Shown here one piece after another: positions 46,546 to 59,300 of a DNA stretch of 64,000 nucleotides. Made by a program: the position numbers and the translations under genes. The first letter of the stretch is position 1; each line of letters opens with the position of its first letter. The DNA is taken from the NCBI GenBank assembly GCA_026874595.1, contig CM049314.1, positions 4,750,229 to 4,814,228 of the forward strand, given 5' to 3'. The notes beneath the pieces are model-generated. The model searched no databases, was not told the DNA's origin, and was given only the letters and a program-made list of their open reading frames with translations. Source of the stretch: Sipunculus nudus. Taxonomy: Eukaryota > Annelida > Sipuncula > Golfingiida > Sipunculidae.

Positions 46546-48866
46546 TATATTCATAGCATATATGAACTGAGATATAGTATGTTCTGGTTACATATATATA
46601 CTTAACCATACATTACGGTATTGCTCATGACTGGTAAATTACTAAAAATTTATGTTGTTTTTTATATAAAAGGTAAACTTTAAATTCAAATTAAATTAAA
46701 AAGCTTATAAATTCAAACATGTTCCTCCAAAACAAAGTTTACATTTATCAAAATGTAGAAAATCTCCTTAGCTTTCAGAAAATGTATACTTTAATGGGTC
46801 CTAGGCATTAGATTGTTTAATGCCAAGGAAAAACTGATGCCATGCAAAGTCAGGTCATGTGGGGGGAATTTGAATCAGAATGGACAGAATTTTTATATTT
46901 GTGGCCACCATGGACAATTGCATACGTGTACAAGGGATGTGTATTTTATTTAAGGGATAAATGACTTAATAGAACACCGCTTCTAAGACCCAGCAATGGT
47001 TTTAGAATCAAATTTCCACAATTTGGCATGATGGGACTTTTGTTACAGATTTAACAAAATTTTATACAATTTGGCATGATGGGACTTTTGTTACAGATTT
47101 AACTTTGTCTCCAAATCACTAAAAAGAGAGAAATTTATCCCCAACAGAGATGTTGACTGCCATGGTGCTGACAAGCCACTATTAACTCACCTTGATTTTA
47201 ACCCTTAATTCTATGTGAAGCCATAAAGACCAACATATTCAGTATCTACTCACAAGGAACTCAGAATCTGCTCTGTCACCACTAGTGATCTATGAAATCA
47301 TTGGTGTACCTGATTGCCAAACCATTAAGCTAATAAATACCTACAATAACAACAATAGATCATGAAAAGGGGTCTTGTGCAAAAACAAACCCACAATAAA
47401 CTGTGTACACTGCATTAATCATCTGACCTGGTCAGTCAATGAAATGCAAATGCATGCTTTTGAAATAAATGTAATGTAGTAGACCTGCAACAGGTCGAGG
47501 AATATTTTTTTTTTCATTTTTTGTATCATATTTATTAATGTTCAGTGATCATTTTATAATTCATGTATTGGCCCCTTATGTGGGGTGCAAATAGTTTACT
47601 TTCTTTCTCCAGGGGGCCCCACTATCACAAAGGGGTAAGGACTACCGGTACATGAGAATCCTACAATTGAGCACACAGACGCCACCTGTAGTTATAATTG
47701 TGAATTACTGGAACTGGTCATAGAAGCAACTGGGCAGCTGGACATAGGGTCAACAGAGTAACAGCTAGAATAGGGGTTGCTTTCACTTGGGGTATATTTA
47801 TGTAAAATCAGAAACAGACAAAATTATAGGGACCTATGCAGGTCTAGTAGTGTAGGTGTATGTATTCTAGTGCATAAGAATTAAATTATTACCATACTTT
47901 TATACTTAACTTACATGAAATGTGATGCTGCATTTAGTGTTTTCATTTTCCAAGTTAAAAATCCAGCCCTGTTACCTTTTTTTCTTAATTCAGATACATT
48001 TTACTAATTATTACCACTAGGTCTAGAATGTCAAACATCTAGGCAGCTGACACTAGGTGATATCAGTTAAAGCATTGTCGGCTGCGCAGTGGATGGAGTG
48101 TGGACTGTCACTCCGCAGCCAACATTGTCGGCTGCCTAGACACTTTCATTATTGAAACAAAGCGGCAGGCCAAGTTTCTGTTGTATAAATAAAGAACAGG
48201 GAGATCATCCAAAACAGATAATTTTAACATTGAAATGAAATTGAAGCATTTGATTAACAACATTTCGTTTATTGATGAAGTTAATATATTTAATCTCCTA
48301 GTACTTAGTGGGTTTTACCCTGTACCCTTCACAGATCCATCCGTTCAGTATATATCCACTTGTATTTTGAAGCCGCGAGGACTACTTTTCCACCAAATTC
48401 GGACCAATAATTTAATTTGACAAAATTCTTTATAAAACTATAATTATCATAGCCCTGCCTGAGCTTTAGTATTTACATTTACTACTAAAATGCTTAATAT
48501 AAAACGTGATTCGATGTACCGATAGACGTTACTCGATCAGTACCACTAAATGAACCAGTCGACCAGTGAACCGTAGTTTAGTTATATAATTTACCGAGAG
48601 GTGGCAGTACCTGTCCTAAGCATTGGGACCCAGCAAAGTAAGTTTGATGATATAAAATTTGTAAGTTTGAGGAAATATGTTTTAACTCTTGCATCGACTT
48701 GGCAAGTCTATCATTATCATTCCAAAAACCAAATTTGTACAAACCTTGTGCGGATCCAACAAAATGCTAAAAAAAACTGCTGAAATCCATATCCATAATA
48801 TACCAATTCTATAGCACGTGCGCTTTTCACAGCAGCTACCACCGACTTGCTGGTATGACAATGTTG

Positions 48867-48898
48867 AAAGTTTGCCAATATTCCTATCGGCAAACTTT
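48867..48898. other. Perfect 10-bp stem-loop
   Basis: AAAGTTTGCC (48867-48876) and GGCAAACTTT (48889-48898) flank a 12-nt loop. Role unknown; it is isolated. Confidence 0.6.
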
Positions 48899-49783
48899 AT
48901 TTTTTATTTCATGCAAGTATGCCTCCTAACACCAGTATTCACCTGCTCATATATTCAGCTATCCATACAAAGAGTTAGAAATTCGCCAGAAAGAATATGC
49001 GTGTAGTAGGAATTTTGCCTTGTCGAAATATATCTGTAACTTCCAAAACTGCATTTAAAATAAAATGGCAAGATTTCCAGAACACTGCAAAGTATATTGC
49101 GTATGCTAGTAAACTGAGAATAAAGTTTTACTTCATCTGTTCATTGTGGTGATTTACTTTAAATGTACACGCAATAGTTATTAGTACCATATTTAGCATG
49201 CATGCAAGGGGTATTCCATTCGGAAAGGTATGGGCTAATGCAACCTAAGGTGTGACCTTTTTAGCAATAAGGTCACTTAATTGTGTTGCTTGGGTCCTCT
49301 TGAAAAAAGAATGGGGTTATTGTGAGAGAATAAGGATTATCCGGTGGATTTTTAAAATCGGCCGAGCAGAGAGCTCTTCGCCACTTTCAAAAACCAGGCC
49401 GACATCCGTCGATTTTTATAATTTGTGGTCACATATTAGTATCGAGGCCCGGCCGAGATTTTTCTGCGCCTGAAATGTGAAGGGCTTCGACAAGACAGAG
49501 GACAGGCTCCAACACACTTTAACTCGACCGAGGATCCATTATTATCCATTTATATGGTAGCATTAGTTTATATATAACACGCGAACACTGTGCAATCATT
49601 CATTATGTCGCCTTTGACCGAAAACTGTCAGTCCATTCTGTGTTAACGCATCACTTGCAAGCTGTATGTTTATACAGAAAATTGCTAATTTTGTTTGAAA
49701 TTTAATATATATTAAACATATGATTGTAAATGGTTCGATATTTTTTGTTTCGTTTTTAACAAACCTCTATCGGGATTTGTCCG

Positions 49784-49786
<3 letters not shown>

Positions 49787-49841
<55 letters not shown>
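49787..49841. repeat. (AT)n microsatellite
   Basis: About 27 uninterrupted AT units. Confidence 0.9.
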
Positions 49842-49843
<2 letters not shown>

Positions 49844-49935
49844 ATAATATGCACCTGCAGTTTATTTCGGTTATAGCCATAATATATTCAGCCCATATAT
49901 AGTTATATGTGTGATTTTACCACGTGTAAATTTAC

Positions 49936-49965
49936 CTGTATCTCAGAACGTTGAAGATTCAGCAT
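49936..49965 (-). CDS. Candidate first coding exon of the GPCR (weak)
   Basis: An ATG at 49965-49963 opens ten codons, MLNLQRSEIQ, followed by donor GTAAAT in phase 0, which is the phase the TM1 exon needs. A short N-terminus fits the family. This could be coincidence: no promoter element or conservation supports it. Confidence 0.2.
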
Positions 49966-50617
49966 GAAAAGATCGTTTGTGTTTTAACCCTTCACGAAGC
50001 ATGGAGTTTCAAGTAAATAATATGGACAAGACCATGTATAGTTTAGCTTCTATATATACAGCATCGACCGTTAAAGATAAAAGAATGTCTAATTGGAAAA
50101 TATCACGATATACAAGTATAATTTTCACTTGTGTGGATTTTCGTCTGTGTTTCTAAACAAACTATACAAGGTTCGGTCAGCTTATTTTTGTAAATTGACA
50201 GAAAAAAATTCGAAATTTTGGTTGTATATAAACTATACCCCTTGAATGATCCATAGCTCCTTCTTTATATTAAAAATCGTCTATACTTTACCACACAACA
50301 AGTAGTTAACATAGAGATCTACCGCTCAGAAATTGAAAATAAATTCTTGTTGAACCGAAACGTATAGACTCTTTTCTTGTGGCTCCAGGGCATAATTTGC
50401 TGATGCAATATCTGTACTTATATCTAAACTATATGGAATACTCTTCCTAGGGAAATTCTGAACTCTTCCGTTCATTCTTTGACCAATTATACACGGCAAG
50501 GCTCAACTTATCCTCTGAAAACAGCGTGTAGATGATTGCCATAATACAGATACTAGCGCTCTGTAAGTAAGTAAATAAAATATTATACTTGTATTGTATT
50601 ATTAGTGGTTTTATTGG

Positions 50618-50620
<3 letters not shown>

Positions 50621-50665
<45 letters not shown>
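50621..50665. repeat. (AT)n microsatellite
   Basis: About 22 uninterrupted AT units. Confidence 0.9.
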
Positions 50666-50670
<5 letters not shown>

Positions 50671-51355
50671 GTTGTGTATAGTAGCGAGCGATATTTAGCT
50701 AATGTTGGTTAATTATATTGCTTTGATTTCAACTAATATATATGTAGGAGCTGGTATTTTTCTGTGTACACATTGCTTGGTTGATTGAAGCCATATGCAT
50801 GTACCAGCTCCCGATGACCCGCCCGACCCGGGCCAAGCCTAGACGAACCTACCCGACCCGAGCCCACGATCGGCCCCAGGATAGAGGAGACTAGTTACTG
50901 GACTGTGACGGCCTCAGAAAGAAATATTCTCACTCATGTCACCGTCCACCTAATTGTGACATTGACTTAATCGCCGCGACCACAGAGTGCCATAAATTAT
51001 TAGTTATCATTTTGTATGAAATATATTACTTATTAATCGTAATTACTTTTTTTAATCATGTAGAAAAACTCCAATTTAGCGGCATTTGAGTTGCTGATGT
51101 TGGAACTAAGTCATAGTCTTCGCATGCGCATGACTGACTATGCATGCATGTCCTTTATGTCTCCTGAACAGGTATAAAAAATGTGTAAAAGGAGGAATAA
51201 GTATATTTATATTTTAAAGTGTATTTAATGAGAAACAAAACTGATAAAGAAAAAAAACATGAAACAGAATATTAATAGAAAATAATTACCAGCAGTTGTG
51301 CCAATTCATAAAAATTTACCCCATGTTACATAGAGCGAAGAGCTTTTTATACGGC

Positions 51356-54316
51356 CCCTCAATAGTTGGGTCTGCAGTATAAAACGCTGATCAGCGCGCT
51401 GATCAGCCACCTTTCAATTAAAGCATTAATTTGAGGCAAATTATCTCCCAATTAGCAACCTCCGCCTATTTTGTGATAAAATATGATTAAAAGACACCTT
51501 TCCTATCGGTATTACATATTTACAAACATATGCATATATTTTTATTGTGTTCATAATTATACATGAAACGCAAGTTACCAGCCAGTGACTATTTCGCTGA
51601 TCAGCGGCGCTGATCATGAACCTTTCAATCCAAGCATTTATTTTAGACAAATAAGCCCCATATAACAACGTCCGACTATTATGTGATTAAATGTGATTAA
51701 AAGATACATATTCTATAAGTGTTTCATATTCACAAACAACGAAAACACTTTTAATGTGTTACTTATTATGCATGAAACCTTTCTACCACCTATTTCGCTG
51801 ATCAGCAAACTGGGCAATCGCTCATCGGCAATGATTTACGTACTTCTTGACTATGATTCCTGTCATCTGTGATTCTCTATAATGGTTATATTGAAGGTTC
51901 TCATTTGTTTTACTTATACCCTGTGAAACCGAGTGATTGCCAATGCATCGCCCATACCAGGCTACTTCATACAACTTTAAAATATCAGTGCCCCACCGAC
52001 CACCTGGAGATATTAGCTAACAGTAGGGGGCGCTGCAGTAATTTGTTGTCAGGTGTTCACTGGCCAGGTGACTGAAGTGAGATAAATAGGTGAGATATAC
52101 ACTTAGTATGAATGTATATAAAATTTGAATTTATCAAAAATAAAAAATGTTAAATGTATATAGCCATAATAAAAGACTGATTATCCTCTTATTTTTATTA
52201 AGAACTGTACGTATAGCCTAAGGATTCTTTCACTCTTATTTTTTTTTTTATTTTGTAACAGGACATTTCCATAATTTTTAAAAAATGTCCGCATATCTAT
52301 TGCTTTAACATTTTACTTATATATTTCTAAAAAATGATTGGAATAGGAATGCTTTTCATAGTTTTGGAAAACAGCATACACTATCAACATAAATATACTG
52401 AGTACTAGAAAGGTTGAAGGAGTAATTACTTTTAATTACAACACTTTAATAAATCATCACCGTTTCTTTTTTAACTTTTAAGGGTAGTGAATGCCGATAA
52501 ACGCTGTTAAAACAATGAGGTAACAGGATGGATGTAACATCTAAATTTTACAATGGCATTCTTATTCAAAACTTCATCGTTTTTATAGGGTTTTAGCCTG
52601 TTAAGTATTATAAAATATTAAGCTTTTAAAATATTTATTATAAAAGAAGTCTGCATGCTTTAAGAAATAAATTTGCCAATGATTTCATTTATTTTAATTC
52701 AACACAGTTATTCTGCTTTAACACCGTTATATGTTGAAATAGGCATAATTTCAAGAAATAAATAAAATGACTTCGAAACATATTAGAAAATGATTTTATC
52801 GCCAACATTTTTATTGACCAAGGAAGATTGCTATAAATTCCCTTCTATTTATTGCATTATACCTTCTGTGGGTTGCAGTTTTATTTTGTTTCAGGATATA
52901 ATCGGAACACATTAAAATAAAAAATACGCAGTTTACAAGGTTAAAATATATGTTTATTATACAATACATCGTACAAGTGAACCTTCCATATTTTTTCTAA
53001 ATAAATTATGCGGGACCGCGCAAGTCACAGTGTTGAAATTGATGATACACTTATAGGGCATTAAATAAGCCGAAAATATAATTCAACATGAAGTACCTGC
53101 TCTGCTGAAAGAAATTTTATATACTAGTAGTTTACATTTTTATTGCCACAATAGACTCCATAAAATAAATATTTAGATGTAATTTTTCAGATGCTGTATA
53201 CCTGCTGAAATGGGAAGTTTTTCGTAGAAAGACCCTTCCATTAAATTGTATATCCTTTGACGGTTACTTTAGGAAAACGACTCAATATGTCTTCTTCTAA
53301 ATAATTAATGATTGCCCTCTCACTTTTGTCTGATAAAAATAAACACGTTGTCTAACCAGTTCCTATAAAGACCTCCTTTTAAATCAATTTTTTTTTAAAT
53401 CAACAATATTACCGATTGCAAAAAAGTCCACAGTCCACAATATTTTGCTGTTGGTTCATTAGTGGCATTTTCACTTAAATATATGTGCAAGATATTGTTA
53501 ATAAATTAAATTTTTTAAATTCATTCAAACTTAATTTTAATCTCAGCTATTTTTATCACCTGGCCAGTGAAAATCTACCAGCAAATTACTGCAGCGCCCC
53601 CTACTGTTAGCTAATGTACGTCTCCTGTGGGGAACGGATTTTTGTAAATTGTATGGCATGTGGTACGATGTTTAGTCAGTCATTCGGTTTTCACAGGAAA
53701 TAATTAAGTAAAACAACTGAGAGGCTTATATGTTACCATTATAGAGAATCACAGATGACAGGTATCATAGTCATAAATACGTAAGTCATTGCCGATGAGC
53801 ACTATATCAGCGTCAAGGCTCAAGCGATTGCGCAGTTTGCTGATCAGCGAAATCGGTGGTAGAAAGGTTTCATGCATAATAAGTAACACATTAAAAGTGT
53901 TTTCGTTGTTTGTGAATGAAACACTTATAGAATATGTATCTTTAAATCATATTTAATCACAAAATAGTCGGAGGTTGTTATATGGGGGCTAATTTGTCTA
54001 AAATAAATGCCTGGATTGAAAGGTTCCTAATCAGCGCCGCTGATCAGCGAAATAGTTACTGGCAGGTAACTTGCGTTTCATGTATAATTATGAACACACA
54101 AAAAAATCCATAAATTTGTAAATACGTAATACTGAAAAGAAAGGTGTCTTTTAATCATATTTAAACACAAAATAGGCGGAGGTTGCTATATTGGAGATAA
54201 TTTGCCTCAAATAATTGCTTTAATTGAAAGGTGGCTGATCAGCGCTGATCAGCGTTTTATACTGCAGACCGCTGATCAGCGCGCTGATCAGCGAATTATA
54301 CCCTCCCTCAATAGTT
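51356..54316. mobile_element. Long foldback element with ~700-bp inverted arms
   Basis: The left arm 51368-52071 is the inverted copy of the right arm 53556-54304. Each arm has about 205-bp sub-repeats headed by CGCTGATCAGCG (left at 51385, 51595, 51796; right near 53839, 54038, 54242 and 54270-54292). The 12-bp CCCTCAATAGTT flanks it at 51356-51367 and 54305-54316, a likely target duplication. The left tip lacks about 30 bp present on the right. The 1.5-kb centre has no coding. Superfamily unknown. Confidence 0.8.
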
Positions 54317-55242
54317 CACGATGAATAAATAAACAAATGTAAGCATCCACAAGCATGGCTTGTGAGAAGTAGTTTCATCGTTGTGTTATACCCCTTTAAA
54401 AATGCCCTTTTACCATAATGATTGTGTAATATTTGGTCAAATTAGAATAAAGGTATAAATCTGTATCCCAAATAATTGTTTTGAATTGATGCAATTTAAT
54501 TTCTGTTCTCTGAATCCCGTTAAACCACAAACTATTGAAATTTGGGTTGGTTAGACAAACACAACCCTCTCTTACATTAAAGGTAGATAAGGTCAAGTCT
54601 GCTATGGAGGCGATTGTGCAAGAAATTGTGACAGCTGACGATTTGAAGGTGAAACCACACTCACTGTCGATTTTTGATGATATTTTGATGATATGATACT
54701 TCACATAGAAATACGTCTTAAGTATAGAATTTTAAATCAAGATTTGGCTTAAAAGTATTAGTAAACCTGTCAGCGAAAGATCATGGGAGTGGGGTTAGCT
54801 CAGTGTTGCAACTGTTGACTGAGCCGGGGAAGGAAACCGTGAAAAATACCTGGTTACTGAATTGATATCAACCACATGTAATGGAACCGTGCTGAAACAC
54901 TGCTTCATAACTTTAGACTGTTCAATTTCATTAACATGGATTATAGCGTCAATAGGTGCCAGTGGAGTTTATGTCAACTGCAAGGCTGTCAGCAAAGTGG
55001 AACAGGAGTAGATTATAGATCTATAAAATAATATACCTGTCATACTTATAAATAGACCACTAAAAATACTAGAATACATCTTGCATCAGCTCAATGTAGA
55101 CAAAATTTGACATATCAACTATATTAATTTTTTTCTTATCTTATTTTTTGCACTCTATTTAGAGACAGATAACCCATTATTAAATATTTAAAGGTCAAAT
55201 ATTGACCATGAAATAAGTATATATGTATATGTTTATGTATGT

Positions 55243-55284
<42 letters not shown>

Positions 55285-56328
55285 TGGTAGGAATTGTTTT
55301 AAAATCATAATCAGTGATTTAAAAATAAAACAAGTACTGTGATGATCAATTATCAATTAATATTTTATGTACTTTCTGTATTACCTTGAAATCTGCTGTA
55401 TATATACAGTACCTAAAATATTGACCCAAGTAAATAATCTAACATGCATGTACATCAGTATTAATAATGAAACCATCAATGCACCCACATCCAAGGTTGA
55501 CTTGCCATCGAGAGGATAATGGGCTGTACATGGTTTCTGTTTTGATGCTGTTTGTTACTTCATGTTTGTAATTCACTAACAGGATTAGAATTTTCGCATG
55601 TGGATACATAATCCAGTTTAATTGATTTTGAAAGAAAACAGTAATCAAGCTCCACCTGGAGGTAGGTTTACCATCCCCTGGATTCTGGGTGTGTAATCAT
55701 CCTCAACATGAGAAACCCTGAAAGGCACACTCTTTGTGGGTGAAACACGGCTGCAGGGCACAGCCATTCCCATTAAGATTACAGAATGCTAACTCTGATG
55801 GGGTTTACCATGGAAACTCTTGGGATTCTTTGGCTGAGATATGGTATCCCCTTGTCTTGTGTCCTGTTCTCTACTCCTAGAATATGAAGCCAGTAATTAC
55901 CCAAGTAGTAAAGATGTTAACTTTTAAAGCAGTATCCTAGTAGCTAAAGTTTATTATAAAAATCTGTTATTTCTACATGTAGATACAACAAATTCTATAA
56001 AGGATGCATCAGCTAATCACATAAAGCTCACTCTTTATAGTTTTATCTTGTTGTCTTTTATATATTTTAGTTATATTTACTGTCTGAACAATTTGTATTA
56101 TTGCTTGAACACTGAAAGTGAAAATTTAGTTAAAGTTAGAAATATGTCCAAATTTTGGTATTTTGTACCATGGAGCTGTGCACTCTTATGTGCTCAAAAT
56201 ATGTTTAACTTCCTAATTTTTTAATATTTTATTGAAGTATCCTTTTGGTTACTTGATGAAAATGTTAATATTTTTATATAAAGTTTTGGGATTTAAAATT
56301 TGGGTTTTATTTTTAAAAACACCTCCCT
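54317..56328. other. No gene recognised; one (AT)n array
   Basis: The sequence is A+T-rich, with (AT)n at 55247-55281. No supported ORF or repeat end is present. Confidence 0.5.
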
Positions 56329-56367
56329 GGGCCAAAGTAACCCCGGGACCTGGGGTTACTTTGGCCC
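56329..56367. other. Perfect 16-bp inverted repeat beside element D'
   Basis: GGGCCAAAGTAACCCC (56329-56344) and its complement (56352-56367) flank a 7-nt loop. It sits 13 bp from the 3' end of element D'. A diverged single arm, gggccacagtaacccc, lies on the far side of D' near 61391. Confidence 0.75.
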
Positions 56368-56380
56368 ACACATATTTTTT

Positions 56381-59300
56381 AGCTCAGCTGACTATAAGTC
56401 ATCTGAGCTATAGTCGTGGTCCATTGTCCGTCGTCCATCTGTCTGTCTTGCTGTCCGTCTGTCCGTCCGTCCATCCGTCTGTCAGGATGTCCGTCCGTAA
56501 GACTGGCACGTTTCAACACCGTTGGACCTACGAATCTGAGATTTGGCATACAGTTAGATGTCCCTGAAATCTACCATGCTGAAAATTGGGTCAATAGGAC
56601 TTCGTTCCTTCGAGATATTAAGGAAAAACCTCAATTTTTTATTAGAAATCTATTTCCACACTTCAGGACTGCCTAATATCAAAACCACTCATCTGGTTTT
56701 CTTCATATTTACCATAAATATTCTTCTATATAGTTCCTATGTACATGCCAGATATTAAGTCAGTATTATATAATTTAAAAAAGTTATGGGCCCAAACATA
56801 ATGGACTTTGTAAAAAAATCAGGAAGATATTTGGTCACTTAAGACCAAAAGTGTTAAAGGTAGGGACTTTTTTCCAGTAATACAACTTTAATTAATCAAA
56901 ATTTAATTGTATACCAAAAATTAGATCAAAATCTGTTAAATTTTTTTAAATATTGGCAAAAATATAAAATTGGTACCTTAAATTTTGCCCAACTTTGGCC
57001 ACGGCACGTTTTTTTCCTGTAAGTAGTGTGGATTTAATTTTCACAGCATGTATACATAAGGATTTTATCTGTTAAAATCTGAAATTTGAAAATAAAAGCT
57101 GCAAAATTAGGCTAGTTATTGAATTTTTTTGGAGGCTCTTGTTGTATTCCCTTACATTGTCAAGCAGTCCACTTTGATGACTGTAGGTCATTCAGTGCAC
57201 ATCTCTATGCTCCCCAGGCTGTTGGCATAATTTTAGATGTCCCCAAAATCTCCTACCATACAGAAAATTGGGTCATTAGGACTTTGTTCCTTTGAGATAT
57301 TAAGGAAAAAAACTCTGTTTTCCATAAAAAAAGCTATTGTTACACTTCAAGGCCAAGTTGCCTAATATCAAAACCACTGATCTGTTTTTGATTGTATTTA
57401 GTATTCACATTCTTTCATACATTTTCTATGAACATACCAAAAATTAGGTCAGTATTGGGTATTATTTTGAAGTTATGGGCCAAAACATAAGGCAAATTTT
57501 TAAAAAAATCAGGAAATATATTTACTCACCTAACATGAGAATTGCTGAACCTAGAGACTTTTTCAGGAATATAACTTTATTTAATCAAGATTCAATTGTT
57601 TGCCCAAAATTAGATCTGAATTTTGCAAATTTTTCAAGTTATTAGCACAAATAAAAAATCAATTTTGTCCAACTTTGGCACTGTTGATTTAATTTTCACA
57701 GCATATATACACAAGGATTTAATCTTTTAAAATCTGAAATTTCAAAGAAATTGATTGGAAAGAATAGCTTTTATTCATGTTTTCATACACCATGTCAAGT
57801 GTTGTTTACACCTAGCCCACCTAGTAGCACAGCCTTCACTTGCATTATGTAACCCACCCCAGGCAGCTTGCCTTGGGTCAGCTTGGCCACTACCAGCAGG
57901 CTTCCCCTCTGCCCTGCACCCCCCCCCCCATCTGGTGCATAAACTAGATGAATGTTATTATTTTCTGTATTTGATTCATTCTTATTCTAGGCTAAGCTAC
58001 ATTTTAGATTTTGTATTGTACCACCAGGGTTACAATGATTAAAGTGTACATTTAATTGTGTCCACAAAGTGGTGTATTGCTATGAAAGTGTGGATGTTCA
58101 TGAGATAAGTAATTCATTCCTTCAGAAGAGTAAAAACTTCACCAGGTGTGAAATTGACTATTAATTCCAGTAATAAATTAAAACTGGGATAGTAATTAGC
58201 ACAATGATATTGTTTGTCCCTAATTCAACCAACAGTGTGTATACTTTATTTGAAAAGATGTTTTATTTTATCAAATTTACTGAATCTTTTATTTTATTTT
58301 GGTGAATAAAATTAAGCATGTACTGAAAACTCCAATGTGCAAAACTGTTTAATAGTGATTCAAGAAATATTCTTGTAGATGCCATGTTGTGGCATTATTT
58401 TCTTTTAAATTCAGTTTAACATTTATGATTTAAAAATAATAAAATATATGTGTATGCATAATATGACCCAATATGAGCTACACTCAGGATATATGATGAT
58501 TGCAACTTTTGCAACAATTCTAATATTTGTATCGCCAGACATAGTCTGGAGATACTATGGTTTAGGCACGGTCGCGCCGCTGCCGCCGCCGCCGCCGAGA
58601 TTTCATTTGGACACAATAACTCAAAAAATATTTCATGGACCTTTACCAAACTTGGTATATGTATAGATATGGGTGAGAGGACGACGCCTTTTTAAAATGA
58701 GGTCATGACCTCAACTAGGAGAGTGACCTTGACCTTGAATAGGTTCAATTTTGGGGAAAATCACACAAATTCCTAAATATCTCAAGAAAACTTGCATGGA
58801 TTGATCCCAAAATCAAGTTGATCGAAGATCATGGATAGGGTTGTCATGTTCCAGAAACTGGTGGCGCCACCTGTTATTCTTTACTTGTTTTCATGCCGTT
58901 TAATATCCCCAAAATTGCTACTTGACAGTACTGTGAGCATTATAAGTCAAAAACTAATGGACAGATTTCTTTCATATTATGCAAATACATAGATACGGGT
59001 ATGGGATGATGTTTATTTAAATTGGGGTCATGACCTTTCCTATGAGAGTGGCCTTGACCTTGAATATTGCCATATATGGTGAAAATCACACAAAATCATT
59101 AATTTCTCAATAACGGATGCATGCATTGGTCCAAAAATCAAATTGACGGAAGATCTTGGATAGTAATGTCATGTACCGGAAACAGGTGGCGCCACCTGTT
59201 ATTCTTTTACTTGTTTTCGTGCCGTTTAATACCCCATCATTGCCACTTACAGTACATTTATAACCTGTGAGCATTATAAGTCAAAAACTAATGGACAGAT

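Larger units (their letters stand above)
45725..48530. repeat. Inverted-repeat structure with two pairs of arms
   Basis: The outer arms 45725-45792 and 48462-48530 are inverted copies (ctatcggtacat, atcacgttttat). The inner arms 46335-46400 and 48071-48127 share gctgcgcagtggatggagtg inverted. 46434-46470 also pairs with 48020-48052. The interior has no coding. It could be a foldback or a decayed TIR transposon; no clear target duplication was found. Confidence 0.6.
48546..51355. other. No gene recognised
   Basis: Apart from the stem-loop, the microsatellites and the weak exon candidate at 49936, I see only small C+G-rich patches (49350-49520; 50810-50880 with repeated CCCGACCCG). Confidence 0.4.

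Noticed and set aside
47170-47230. Possible upstream receptor exon before a GTGAGT donor
   Set aside because: The frame from its ATG reaches a stop before the donor and does not give the needed phase 0.
54788-54840. tRNA-like ggggttagctcagtg (A-box-like)
   Set aside because: No B box and no cloverleaf can be drawn. It may be chance or a very old SINE.
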